DNA of 49,231 nucleotides from JBFLYN01 sp040756655 (GTDB taxonomy: Bacteria > Bacillota > Sulfobacillia > UBA8153), in the NCBI GenBank assembly GCA_040756655.1, contig JBFLYN010000025.1, forward strand, positions 1-49,231. Reading direction: 5' to 3'. A model generated the notes under the pieces. It was not told the DNA's origin and ran no database searches. It saw only the letters and a program-made list of their open reading frames with translations. Position numbers and translations under genes: made by a program. Positions 41,939-49,231 of the stretch are shown piece after piece. Numbering within the stretch: the stretch's first letter is position 1; each line of letters starts with the position of its first letter.

Positions 41939-43291
41939 TCAGGGTTCGATGATGCCCATCCCGTCGCGCCACTGGACCCGGGTGCCGTAGGGCTTGGAAA
42001 GCGCGGCCAAGCGGGTGATGATGCGTTCAGCATCCCGTCCCTGGGCCAGGAGCGGTCTTCCCCGGTGCACCCGGGGCTTGCCGTGGCCCAGGGTGACCGG
42101 ATACAGGCGGATGCGCGCCAGTCTATGGTCGGAGAACTCGCATATCGCCGCCACGCTTTCCCAGTATACCGGGTCGGCTGGGAAACCCCGCTGGTCGCAG
42201 CCGGTGCGGGCGTCATAGAGGTCTGCGGGAGTAGCATCGTGCCCCAAGCGGTAGCGGCTGTAGATATCCGCCGGGAGCCGGAGCACGGTTTCGTTTTGAA
42301 AGATGAAGTTTCCCAGGCTGTAGAAAATCGGGCGCCCCTGGTAGATCTCGATGCCCCTAAGAAGGTGCGGCCCGTGGCCCACCACCACATCGGCACCTGC
42401 GTCTATGCATGCCCGGGCAAAGGTCTCAGCAAATGCTGCAGGTTCTTCCCGGTGGGACCCGGATTCGTGGGTGTGCAAGCTGAACACCACCCAGTCGGCC
42501 TGGCGCCGGGCGTCCTTGACCCACTTGGCGTTTTCCCCCAGGTCTTCCTGGTGGGGCCGGGTGGTGATGCCAGGCACTTCTCCTGAAACGAACTTGGTCC
42601 CAAAAAAGTCAAACTCGGTCTCGGCCTGGGCTTGGACCGGCATCCACTGCTTCCGCTGGGCCTTGAGCCGCTCGTAGCCGGCTTGTTCACTTATGGCTCT
42701 CAGGGCTTCCAGCGCCGGGCTGTCCACGGTAACGGTGACATGGTAGCGCAGGGGGTTAAGGCCCGGGCGCCCCGGCATGTCGGGTCTTTGTTCCCCAGCG
42801 CGACCAGAAGGAGCAAAGGTAGAACTGGCCGAAAGCAGGGCCACCCGGCCCTGGGCCAGTTCCAGGTAGGCCGGCGACCGGGCCTCGGCCAGGTTTCGGC
42901 CAACGCCGGCGTGAGACAGGCCCCGCCTGTCAAGTTCGCTGGAAGTGGTCAACAGGCCCTCGATGCCGTAGTCCAGGGCGTGGTTGTTGGCCCGGGAAAA
43001 CAGGTCAAACCCCATCCACCGGAGTTCACAGGCCATGCGTGGCTCGGCCAGGGTGTACGTCCCGCCACTTTCGGCGGCGGGGAAACCGTCTCCGCGCCCA
43101 AGCAGCACCTCCAGGTTGGTGAAGGAAACGTCCGCCGCCCGTACCAGCTCCACCAGCCGGCTGAAGGCTTCCTCGCCATGACACGAGAGCGGGCGGGTGA
43201 TGAGGGAATCTCCGGTCACCAGGAGCTCCAGTTCTCCTCGTTCAGATTGGTACACCCAGGCTTTGCCTCCCTTCCGGGCCTGGGGAGTCAT
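41939..43291 (-). CDS. CapA-family metallophosphatase-like protein
   Basis: A 450-residue protein of the poly-gamma-glutamate CapA/PgsA family (calcineurin-like fold). Conserved blocks are LLVTGDSLITRPL, VSFTNLEVLLGRGDGF, LFSRANNHALDYGIEGLL, VVFSLHTHESGSHREEPAAF and VVGHGPHLLRGIEIYQGRPI followed by FYSLGNFIFQ. There is no signal peptide or membrane anchor, unlike capsule PgsA, so it is probably a soluble member of unknown substrate. The start is ATG 43291 or GTG 43255, the latter with the better ribosome site (AAGGGAGG). No capB/capC neighbours are present. It is convergent with ccdA; TGAGACC...GGTCTCA (41897-41941) between them could form a stem but has no T-run. Confidence 0.85.
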   Translation of the reverse strand: MTPQARKGGKAWVYQSERGELELLVTGDSLITRPLSCHGEEAFSRLVELVRAADVSFTNLEVLLGRGDGFPAAESGGTYTLAEPRMACELRWMGFDLFSRANNHALDYGIEGLLTTSSELDRRGLSHAGVGRNLAEARSPAYLELAQGRVALLSASSTFAPSGRAGEQRPDMPGRPGLNPLRYHVTVTVDSPALEALRAISEQAGYERLKAQRKQWMPVQAQAETEFDFFGTKFVSGEVPGITTRPHQEDLGENAKWVKDARRQADWVVFSLHTHESGSHREEPAAFAETFARACIDAGADVVVGHGPHLLRGIEIYQGRPIFYSLGNFIFQNETVLRLPADIYSRYRLGHDATPADLYDARTGCDQRGFPADPVYWESVAAICEFSDHRLARIRLYPVTLGHGKPRVHRGRPLLAQGRDAERIITRLAALSKPYGTRVQWRDGMGIIEP

Positions 43292-43353
43292 TTCGCCGGG
43301 ACCACGGCACGGTTCCTCCCCCTGGGCAGCTGCTAGGAGGTCTCTGCAGCGAG

Positions 43354-43382
43354 TTGACGGGGATGTGCACGTGGGGTAGAAT
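43354..43382 (+). promoter_or_regulatory. Promoter of hisS-aspS
   Basis: TTGACG (43354-43359) and TAGAAT (43377-43382) with a 17-base spacer. It lies 38 bases before the hisS start, which leaves no room for a T-box leader, unlike hisS-aspS in many Bacillota. Confidence 0.75.
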
Positions 43383-43420
43383 TAAGGGCATAATCTGGAT
43401 GTCAAGGAGGCGTCTTCAGC

Positions 43421-44698
43421 ATGCAGGCCAAAAGGCCCCGCGGTACGGCGGACGTGCTTCCCCCAGAGGTGGAGCGGTGGCACCATGTAGAGGGCGTCAT
43501 CCGAAAGCTGTGCCAGCAGTACAACTACGGCGAGATCCGCATACCCGAATTCGAGCATACCGAGCTTTTCCTGCGCATTGGCGAGGCCACCGACATCGTG
43601 CAGAAGGAGATGTACACGTTCCAAGACCGTGCCGGACGCAGCTTGACCCTGCGGCCTGAGGGCACGGTGGGAGTTGCCCGCTCTTTCATTGAGAACAAGC
43701 TGTACGGGGGGATCCTTCCTGCCAAGTTCTACTACCTGGGTCCCATGTTCCGTTACGAGCGGCCCCAAGCCGGTCGCGGGCGGCAGTTCACCCAGTTTGG
43801 AGTGGAGCTCTTCGGGGCGGCCGGGCCTTGGGCCGACGCCGAGACCATCCTGTTGGCCCTGGACCTTTTTGCACGCCTGGGGCTTAGCAATCTAAGAGTG
43901 CTGCTGAACAGCATCGGCTGCCCAGGCTGTCGGCCCCGCTACCGCCAAGCACTCCTCGAATATTACCGTAACCTCTCGGGCGACGTATGCCCGGCCTGCC
44001 GGGAACGCATGGAACGAAACCCCCTGCGGCTTCTGGACTGCAAGGAACCAGGGTGCCGCAGCCTGGTGGCCAGCGCCCCCCGGGCCACCAGTTACTTGTG
44101 CGGCCAGTGCCATGAGCACTTCCAGGGAGTCCAGGAATTCCTGGCCGCGGCTGGGGCCAGTTTGACCGTAGAGCCCGCCCTGGTCCGTGGCCTCGACTAC
44201 TACACCCGCACGGTATACGAAGTGATCTCCGAAGACCTGGGGGCACAGAACACTGTCTGCGGTGGCGGTCGTTACGACGGGCTGGTGGAGGCCCTGACCG
44301 GCCCGCCCACGCCGGCGGTGGGCTTTGCCCTGGGCATGGAGCGCCTGCTCATGGTGCTGCAGAGCCAGGGCAGGGTTACCACGGCCGGGCGGCCACTGGA
44401 CGTTTTTGTAGTGGCTGCCGGCGAAGAAGGTAGAAAGCAGGCACCGCTCTTGTCGCAGAGGCTACGTCGGACCGGCCTGGCCACGGACGCGGATTTTCTC
44501 GACCGTAGCGTCAAGGCCCAGATGAAGCACGCCGGCCGGGCCGGTGCCCGGCTGGTGCTGGTGGTAGGAGACGAGGAACTTGCCCGGGGCAAGGTCCTGG
44601 TCAAGGAGATGGCATCCGGCCAGCAATGGTCGTTGGACTTGGGCGACCTCGAGGCCGGGATCGAACGGGCGCTGGGTGGGGAGGAAGGACAAGAGTGA
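43421..44698 (+). CDS. hisS: Histidyl-tRNA synthetase
   Basis: A 425-residue class II synthetase that charges tRNA-His. Motif 1 region: EIRIPEFEHTELFLRIGEAT. Motif 2 region: FYYLGPMFRYERPQAGRGRQ followed by FTQFGVELFG. The histidine-specific sites are LVRGLDYYTRTVYEV near 255 and VCGGGRYDGLVE. The anticodon-binding domain starts near 325 (LDVFVVAAGEEGRKQAPLLS). The insertion between has a zinc-type pattern (CPGCRPRYRQ, CPACRERM, CKEPGCR, CGQC), so it may bind Zn. The start ATG 43421 follows CAAGGAGGCG. The stop overlaps the aspS start. Confidence 0.97.
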   Translation: MQAKRPRGTADVLPPEVERWHHVEGVIRKLCQQYNYGEIRIPEFEHTELFLRIGEATDIVQKEMYTFQDRAGRSLTLRPEGTVGVARSFIENKLYGGILPAKFYYLGPMFRYERPQAGRGRQFTQFGVELFGAAGPWADAETILLALDLFARLGLSNLRVLLNSIGCPGCRPRYRQALLEYYRNLSGDVCPACRERMERNPLRLLDCKEPGCRSLVASAPRATSYLCGQCHEHFQGVQEFLAAAGASLTVEPALVRGLDYYTRTVYEVISEDLGAQNTVCGGGRYDGLVEALTGPPTPAVGFALGMERLLMVLQSQGRVTTAGRPLDVFVVAAGEEGRKQAPLLSQRLRRTGLATDADFLDRSVKAQMKHAGRAGARLVLVVGDEELARGKVLVKEMASGQQWSLDLGDLEAGIERALGGEEGQE

Positions 44699-46458
44699 AG
44701 CGCAGTATATGCTGCGGCCGGGTCAACTTGGACCTGGCCGGCCAGCGGGTGACCATTATGGGCTGGGTGCACCGCCGCCGGGATCACGGGGGGCTCGTAT
44801 TCCTGGATGTGCGCGATGCCACCGGCTGGGTGCAGGTGGTGTTCAGCCAGCAGATCTCAGCTGAGGCCTACGGGCTGGCCGAGACTTTGCGGGTAGAGTA
44901 TGTAGTGGCCATCACCGGTGTGGTAAACCGGCGCATGCCCGGGCGCGAGAACCCCAAGATCCCCACGGGCATGGTGGAGATCGCCGGACAGGACCTGGCA
45001 GTCTTGAACGAGGCCCGCACGCCTCCCCTGTACATTGCCGACAACGGGGGGGCCGAAGAAGCGCTCCGCCTGCGCTACCGCTACCTGGACCTGCGCAGGC
45101 CCGACATGTACGCCAACCTCAAGCTGCGCCACCGGGCCTTCAAGGCCATCCGGGATTTCTTCGACGAGCGGGAGTTTCTGGAGATCGAAACTCCCTTCAT
45201 GACCCGGAGCACGCCCGAGGGTGCCCGCGACTACCTGGTGCCGTCCCGCCTGCACCCGGGTCACTTCTACGCACTGCCCCAGTCTCCCCAGCTGTTCAAG
45301 CAGCTCTTAATGGTGTCCGGAGTGGACCGCTACGTGCAGCTGGCTCGCTGCTTCAGGGACGAGGACCTGCGGGCCGACCGCCAGCCGGAGTTTACCCAGC
45401 TGGACCTGGAGATGTCCTTCGTGGACGAAGAGGACATTTTCCATCTCATCGAGGAACTCTTCTCCCACCTGTACCAGCAAGTCCTGGGCGTCCAGTTACC
45501 TACCCCCTTTGAGCGCCTGACCCACCGGGAAGCCCTGGCCCGCTATGGCACGGACAAACCGGACCTCAGGTACGGCCTGCCCATCATCGACCTTTCAGGC
45601 ATGGTGGCCCATTCCGGGTTCAAGGTGTTCCAGGCAGCAGTGGCCTCGGGTGGGGCGGTAAGGGCTATCAACGTGCCGGGTGGGGCCAGCTTCAGCCGCA
45701 AGGAACTGGACGAACTCAACGAACAGGCTGCCCAGCTGGGAGCTGCTGGGCTGGCCTGGATGGCCTGGACTGGCCAGGGTGTCCGCTCGCCGGTGGCCAA
45801 GTTCCTGGGTGAAGAAGAAATAGCCAACATCGCCGGGGCGCTGGGCGCCGTGGGGGGCGATCTGGCCCTGGTGGTGGCCGGGCCCGCGCCGCTGGTCTCC
45901 CGGGTATTGGGACAGCTAAGAATCCGTCTTGCCGGGCGACTGGGATTGATCCCGCCCGGGACCTGGAAGTTCGTGTGGATAACCCACTTCCCGCTCCTGG
46001 AATACGACCAGGAAGAGGGCAAGTTTGCTGCCGCCCACCACCCGTTCACCTCACCCCAGCCCGAGGACCTGCACCTTTTGGAGACCGACCCGGGGGCAGT
46101 ACGCGCCCGCGCCTATGACCTGGTCCTAAACGGCGTGGAACTGGCCAGCGGGTCCATACGCATCCACCGCCGGGAACTGCAAGAGCGGGTCTTCCGGGCC
46201 CTGGGCATAGGTGCCGCCGAAGCCGAGCGGAGGTTTGGCTTCCTTCTGGAGGCCTTCGAGTACGGCACGCCCCCCCACGGTGGGATCGCCTTCGGTCTTG
46301 ACCGGGTGGTGATGCTCATGGCCGGGCGGGACACCATCCGGGACGTCATCGCTTTTCCCAAGACCACCAGTGCCAGCTGCCTGCTCACCGGGGCGCCAGC
46401 CGAGGTCGACCCCAGGCAGCTCCAGGACTTGAGGATCGAGTACACGGGCAAGCGTTGA
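44695..46458 (+). CDS. aspS: Aspartyl-tRNA synthetase
   Basis: A 587-residue bacterial-type synthetase. The N-terminal OB anticodon-binding domain contains VTIMGWVHRRRDHGGLVFLD. The catalytic core has LEIETPFMTRSTPEGARDYL, FYALPQSPQLFKQLLMVSGV and RCFRDEDLRADRQPEFTQLD. The GAD insertion (about 285-400) marks the bacterial form. Motif 3 is PPHGGIAFGLDRVVMLMAG near 525-545. The start is GTG 44695, overlapping the hisS stop as GTGA, with GAGGAAGG upstream; this gives the normal start MKRSICCGRV. Whether it also charges tRNA-Asn cannot be decided here, because no gatCAB is in the window. Confidence 0.97.
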   Translation: MKRSICCGRVNLDLAGQRVTIMGWVHRRRDHGGLVFLDVRDATGWVQVVFSQQISAEAYGLAETLRVEYVVAITGVVNRRMPGRENPKIPTGMVEIAGQDLAVLNEARTPPLYIADNGGAEEALRLRYRYLDLRRPDMYANLKLRHRAFKAIRDFFDEREFLEIETPFMTRSTPEGARDYLVPSRLHPGHFYALPQSPQLFKQLLMVSGVDRYVQLARCFRDEDLRADRQPEFTQLDLEMSFVDEEDIFHLIEELFSHLYQQVLGVQLPTPFERLTHREALARYGTDKPDLRYGLPIIDLSGMVAHSGFKVFQAAVASGGAVRAINVPGGASFSRKELDELNEQAAQLGAAGLAWMAWTGQGVRSPVAKFLGEEEIANIAGALGAVGGDLALVVAGPAPLVSRVLGQLRIRLAGRLGLIPPGTWKFVWITHFPLLEYDQEEGKFAAAHHPFTSPQPEDLHLLETDPGAVRARAYDLVLNGVELASGSIRIHRRELQERVFRALGIGAAEAERRFGFLLEAFEYGTPPHGGIAFGLDRVVMLMAGRDTIRDVIAFPKTTSASCLLTGAPAEVDPRQLQDLRIEYTGKR

Positions 46459-46463
46459 GGACT

Positions 46464-46502
46464 CCCTGGGGATGGGCCAGTGACTGCGTCCCATCCCCAG
46501 GG
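46464..46502. terminator. Long stem-loop after aspS, possibly a bidirectional terminator
   Basis: CCCTGGGGATGGG and CCCATCCCCAGGG form a perfect 13-bp stem with a 13-base loop. It fills the gap between the convergent aspS and Met/Pro-repeat genes. There is no T-run on either side, so termination by the intrinsic route is uncertain. Confidence 0.5.
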
Positions 46503-46512
46503 TGGCAAGTTT

Positions 46513-47277
46513 CTACTCCTCGCTGTCGTCATCCCCGGTTGGGCTGGGGTCTTGGGGCTTTCTCAACTTCTCGAGCATGGCCATGGCTTCTTCCACGGTG
46601 ATCTCTTTGCTTTCCACCCGGGAGAGGATATCCCGGCGGCATGCTTCCAGGTCCCGGCTGGATTCCTCGCTTGCCGGTGCCGGTTCCGTCAGGAAATAGG
46701 CCTGGTAGCTTTGCCTGAACTGGCGCCCCCACTCCTTCCACGCGTCGCGTAGCTCCTGTAACCAGTCCTGCCAGGCTTCCCGCTGGACCCCAGGCATAGG
46801 AGAGATGGCTGGCATGGGGGGCACGGGGGGCATGGGCGGCATGGGGGGCATGGGCGGCATGGGCGGCATGGGCGAGCTCGACGGCCTTGCGTGCCCGTGG
46901 TACCGCGGGTGTGCAGCATGGCGGCCGTGTAGGCGCGTCTCCACGTGCACCCGGTGTGTACCGTCGTCACCGGCAGCAGAGACCAGGGAGCGCAACTGGC
47001 TTAGGGCAAATAGGAGCTCAGAAAGAAAGGTCTTCAATTCGTCTTCGTCGTCTTCGTCCAGTTCGGGGATGGACACAGGCTCGGCCAGACCCCGGAAACT
47101 GGGGGGAAGGACCGAGTCGATCTTCTCCACATAGCGGTTGTAAAGCCGCGCGGCAGTCCTGTACCCTTGGAGTCCTTCTTCACTGGAGACCACATCGTAC
47201 ACCTGCTTGTACAGGGCGCTGATCAGCGTTTCAAAGCGCCGCAGTTCGCGGCGGTCGGCACTAGCCTGGTTTTCCAT
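46513..47277 (-). CDS. Hypothetical protein with Met-Pro-Pro repeats and SHOCT-like C-terminus
   Basis: A 254-residue protein of unknown function. The N-terminal 90 residues are helical (RRELRRFETLISALYKQVYD, DEDELKTFLSELLFALSQLR). A central low-complexity stretch (about residues 130-160) repeats MPP seven or so times. The C-terminus (about 200-245) reads RDLEACRRDILSRVESKEIT followed by VEEAMAMLEKLRKP. It resembles the short SHOCT or DUF2089 C-terminal helix pair (I-SGEIT-EEAL--L), and the next gene ends with a similar motif (VLEALARGDIGANVALRLLE). There is no signal peptide. The gene starts 17 bases after the stop of the DUF2089 gene, so the two form a small operon. Relatives of DUF2089 with bactofilin or adhesin neighbours are known, but none applies clearly. 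Confidence 0.75.
   Translation of the reverse strand: MENQASADRRELRRFETLISALYKQVYDVVSSEEGLQGYRTAARLYNRYVEKIDSVLPPSFRGLAEPVSIPELDEDDEDELKTFLSELLFALSQLRSLVSAAGDDGTHRVHVETRLHGRHAAHPRYHGHARPSSSPMPPMPPMPPMPPMPPVPPMPAISPMPGVQREAWQDWLQELRDAWKEWGRQFRQSYQAYFLTEPAPASEESSRDLEACRRDILSRVESKEITVEEAMAMLEKLRKPQDPSPTGDDDSEE
46806..46872. repeat. GGCATGGGG-type tandem repeat encoding Met-Pro-Pro
   Basis: Near-identical 9-base units (GGCATGGGG/GGCATGGGC) occur about seven times in a row. On the minus strand they encode a Met-Pro-Pro ladder within the 46513-47277 gene. Slippage here would keep the reading frame because the unit is a multiple of three. Confidence 0.85.
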
Positions 47278-47293
47278 GCAGGTTCCTCCCTAA

Positions 47294-47671
47294 TTACTTG
47301 TTGCTTTTCTCCAGCAAACGCAGGGCGACGTTGGCGCCGATGTCGCCTCGGGCCAGTGCCTCCAGCACCCCGCGGGGCGACCCATCCCGGGCTACCGGAG
47401 GCGGCGGCGCCCCGCCATCCAGTTCCGCGATGAGGTCGTCCAGCCGGGACCGGGCACTGGAATACGAAATCCCCAGTTCGCGCTCGATTTCCTTGATGTT
47501 ACCGCGTGAGCGCACGAAAACCTTTAGAAACTCGGAACTAGCCGGGCTCAACCGGCAGAAGGCACAACATTCGTACGTGGACTCCACCTGGGTATGACAG
47601 TCGCGGCACCGCATGCGGGTGATCTGCAACGCACCCGAACAGGTGGGACATCTTTCCAAGGCTTTTCGCAA
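47294..47671 (-). CDS. DUF2089 zinc-ribbon/helix-turn-helix protein
   Basis: A 125-residue small regulator-like protein. The N-terminal zinc ribbon has CPTCSGALQITRMRCRDC, and ECCAFCRLSP adds more cysteines. A helix-turn-helix-like block follows: FLKVFVRSRGNIKEIERELG and ISYSSARSRLDDLIAELD. The C-terminal DUF2089 helices are VLEALARGDIGANVALRLLE. The order matches family members that are thought to be transcription regulators or scaffolding partners. It precedes the Met/Pro-repeat gene by 17 bases. The short C-terminal motif shared with that protein suggests a common origin or contact. Confidence 0.85.
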   Translation of the reverse strand: MRKALERCPTCSGALQITRMRCRDCHTQVESTYECCAFCRLSPASSEFLKVFVRSRGNIKEIERELGISYSSARSRLDDLIAELDGGAPPPPVARDGSPRGVLEALARGDIGANVALRLLEKSNK

Positions 47672-47825
47672 GGGCGTTGCCTCCGGCGTAAAAATTTTGG
47701 GATTCTGCTTAAAATATTACTCATATAGGTCGGGTTTGTCAAACAGTTTTTGGGCAAAGGCAAAAAAACAAAATGCGTTTTCCCGCCCGTGGTTACGAGG
47801 GTTGAATATTGAAGCTTCAAGCTAA

Positions 47826-47854
47826 TTGAATCTCGCCGCCAAACGTGGTATGCT
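47826..47854 (+). promoter_or_regulatory. Promoter of the structured RNA locus
   Basis: TTGAAT (47826-47831) and TATGCT (47849-47854) are separated by 17 bases. The start point would be near 47861, where the structured region begins. Confidence 0.6.
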
Positions 47855-47859
47855 AAGGG

Positions 47860-48105
47860 TGCTAGTTACGCACCCCAGAGTGCAGACAACAGAATATGTT
47901 GCAGGAAGCAGCCCTGCTGTGCCCGTTGCACGTCTGATAGGTTTAAGCCAACACCTACACATTGGGTACCTGGCTCCACCGTGCGGCGCTCATGCCCCCG
48001 CCTGTCTGGTGAATGGGGAAAGGTAAAGCCGGTGGGAGGGCACCCACCTGCGAGAGCAGGTTTAAAACCGTCGACTGCCACGGCATGGTGGGGTCTTCTG
48101 TTAGC
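47860..48105 (+). ncRNA. Candidate 6S RNA (ssrS-like)
   Basis: About 245 bases without a credible gene lie behind their own promoter and before the trxA promoter. Several stems can form: GGGTGC/GCACCC at the 5' end, CAGAC/GTCTG enclosing GCAGG/CCTGC, CCACCGTG/CATGGTGG as a long-range pair, TGCCC/GGGCA, and CCTGC-GAGA-GCAGG near the 3' end. The 3' part (GGGCACCCACCTGCGAGAGC then AGGTTTAAAACCG) resembles the 3' arm of Bacillota 6S RNAs as I remember them. The position downstream of aspS is the place of 6S-1 (bsrA) in Bacillus subtilis. It is somewhat longer than the usual 180-200 bases, so the ends are uncertain. 6S RNA binds and holds sigma-A RNA polymerase. Confidence 0.55.
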
Positions 48106-48113
48106 TCCAGTCT

Positions 48114-48142
48114 TTGCTATGCCGGTGAAGTTAAGGTATAAT
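48114..48142 (+). promoter_or_regulatory. trxA promoter
   Basis: TTGCTA (48114-48119) and TATAAT (48137-48142) with a 17-base spacer. It lies about 38 bases before the trxA start and just after the structured RNA locus. Confidence 0.75.
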
Positions 48143-48179
48143 CGGGGTTGACGATACGGAAAGAAGGAGGCATCGTTCT

Positions 48180-48503
48180 TTGGCTGACCTTGTGGCCCTC
48201 ACCGAGGACAACTTCCAGCTGGAAGTGCTCGATTCAGAAATCCCGGTCCTGGTGGATTTCTGGGCTCCCTGGTGTGGTCCCTGCAGGATGTTGGCACCAT
48301 TAGTTCACGAGCTGGCAGCCGAGTTTCCCGGCCAGCTCAAAGTGGCCAAACTCAACGTGGACGAACACGTGGAACTGGCCGGGCTGTATGGAGTTATGAG
48401 CATTCCCACGCTCCTTTTGTTCAAAAGCGGCCAAGTAGCCGAGCGACTGGTGGGCTACATGCCGAAAAAGGACATCCGGGCCCGGTTGGGAGAACACATA
48501 TAG
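48180..48503 (+). CDS. trxA: Thioredoxin
   Basis: A 107-residue cytosolic thiol-disulfide reductant. The active site is WAPWCGPCRM (Cys32 and Cys35), the cis-Pro is in MSIPTLLLF, and the C-terminal helix is regular. The start is TTG 48180 with AAGAAGGAGG upstream. It has its own promoter and terminator, so it is a single-gene unit. Thioredoxin is the usual electron donor for CcdA, whose gene lies 6 kb upstream. Confidence 0.97.
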   Translation: MADLVALTEDNFQLEVLDSEIPVLVDFWAPWCGPCRMLAPLVHELAAEFPGQLKVAKLNVDEHVELAGLYGVMSIPTLLLFKSGQVAERLVGYMPKKDIRARLGEHI

Positions 48504-48523
48504 GCCAGCACCTCAAGAACCTG

Positions 48524-48547
48524 GGCCGGTAGCCGCCGGCCTTTTTT
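48524..48547 (+). terminator. Intrinsic terminator of trxA
   Basis: GGCCGG and CCGGCC form a perfect stem with a TAGCCG loop, followed by six T. It lies 20 bases after the trxA stop. Confidence 0.93.
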
Positions 48548-48578
48548 GGTGCCCCAGGGAGGCTGAAAACGAGATCAC

Positions 48579-49121
48579 ATGACGACGGTTCTTACCTTGC
48601 ATCCAGGGTCTGCCGGGCTCCGGGGACCCGGGGGCCACTTGGAACCTGGCGTTCATCGGGTGACCCCGGTTATGGACTACCGGGTGCGTGCGCTCTGCCT
48701 TAGACCCTACCCGGGGCACCCCCAAGGATGCCCCAACTACGGGCGGCGCCTTACGTGTCCGCCGGGGGTGGGGCTTTTCGACCGGGTCTTTGACCTGTCC
48801 CAGCCGGTTTTTGCCGTGGTCGGCCAATTTGACCTGGAGTCTCACATGGTGAGAATGTGTCAAAAGCACCCGCACTGGACTGAGCGCCAGCTTAGAAACT
48901 GCCGGTACTGGCAGGGGACCGCGCGCAAGGCATTGCGGTTGCAGCTTGCGTCCTTCCTTGCCACCCACCCCGGTTACTCGGCCGCTACGGCGCCGGAAGC
49001 CATGGGGGTCGAGGTCACTGCCACGCTCAGGCGGGCCGGTGTCGAACTGGAGTGGCCGGTCCGGAGGGTCGCGCGCCAGGTGGCCTTGTGCGCTATCCCT
49101 CTAAACCGAAGTTCCGCTTGA
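48579..49121 (+). CDS. DUF2284-like cysteine-rich metal-binding protein
   Basis: A 180-residue protein with a conserved cysteine arrangement near the N-terminus: VRALCLRPYPGHPQGCPNYG, then RRLTCPPGVGLFDR, which is the C-x10-C-x7-C pattern (C-P-N-Y-G and C-P-P) of DUF2284. Other cysteines are in VRMCQKHPHW, LRNCRYW and VALCAIPL. The family is predicted to bind a metal or an iron-sulfur cluster, and its function is unknown. The start is ATG 48579 without a strong ribosome site. It lies 32 bases after the trxA terminator, so it is probably a separate unit. The remaining 110 bases to the window end hold nothing that I can support. Confidence 0.7.
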   Translation: MTTVLTLHPGSAGLRGPGGHLEPGVHRVTPVMDYRVRALCLRPYPGHPQGCPNYGRRLTCPPGVGLFDRVFDLSQPVFAVVGQFDLESHMVRMCQKHPHWTERQLRNCRYWQGTARKALRLQLASFLATHPGYSAATAPEAMGVEVTATLRRAGVELEWPVRRVARQVALCAIPLNRSSA

Positions 49122-49231
49122 TTCAGAGCTAGATATAGGTGCCTAACTGGCCTCTTGGCGGACGGGATCTATTTGGTACTGGGTACAGCCCTGCTGTCGA
49201 GCTTGAGACCGAGTAATGCCAGGGCCCGCTC

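Noticed and set aside
46806..46872. CRISPR-like array of short repeats
   Set aside because: The units are 9 bases long without spacers and lie in frame within a gene. This is a coding tandem repeat. No CRISPR array was seen in the window.
47860..48105. SRP RNA, RNase P RNA or tmRNA for the structured locus
   Set aside because: GGAAGCAGC recalls SRP domain IV, but the rest of that domain is absent. The conserved cores of RNase P RNA and tmRNA are also absent. The aspS neighbourhood favours 6S RNA.

Overview
The window looks like the chromosome of a GC-rich Bacillota (Firmicutes), probably of a Peptococcaceae/Moorella-like or Limnochordia-like lineage. Evidence: strong AGGAGG ribosome sites with frequent GTG and TTG starts, a c-di-AMP (ydaO-type) riboswitch, and the conserved order secD-secF ... 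recJ-apt-relA-dtd ... hisS-aspS with a 6S-like RNA locus downstream of aspS. The species cannot be named from the sequence alone.

Left part (1-16.6 kb). After a graveyard of two broken transposases and a frameshifted DUF5673-like membrane gene (1-2.5 kb), a long minus-strand cluster runs from 16.5 kb down to 2.5 kb. In transcription order it holds a GntR/UTRA regulator, an opine-dehydrogenase-family protein whose NAD-binding loop is cut by an in-frame TGA, a 1220-residue fusion of a B12-dependent mutase with its MutL/GlmL-type ATPase, and an N-acyl-D-amino-acid deacylase. A c-di-AMP riboswitch with its own terminator follows, then a peptide/opine ABC transporter (binding lipoprotein, two permeases, two ATPases) and a class I glutamine-amidotransferase-like peptidase C26. 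The binding lipoprotein appears circularly permuted. I know of no described pathway with this gene set; uptake and breakdown of N-substituted or D-amino acids is the simplest inference.

Middle part (16.6-24 kb). A decayed transposase fragment precedes secD-secF, which have a near-consensus promoter and a clear terminator. Downstream lie an internally deleted IS1634-type element and an IS110 transposase gene. The IS110 gene is interrupted in antisense by a group II intron that has lost almost all of its reverse transcriptase.

Right part (24-49 kb). Here lie an AAA+ (ChlI-like)/VWA pair with an unrecognised N-terminal domain, an ABC-2 exporter, lapA-like, recJ, apt, relA/spoT, dtd and an MBL-fold hydrolase. 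A copper/thiol island follows (CsoR-like operator, copA, ICMT-like methyltransferase, hypothetical, ccdA), then a CapA-like protein, hisS, aspS, a Met/Pro-repeat protein with a DUF2089 partner, a candidate 6S RNA, trxA and a DUF2284 protein.

Several genes carry frameshifts or an internal stop (DUF5673-like, opine dehydrogenase, the hypothetical at 40.6 kb, IS110). Some could be assembly errors, so each should be checked against reads.
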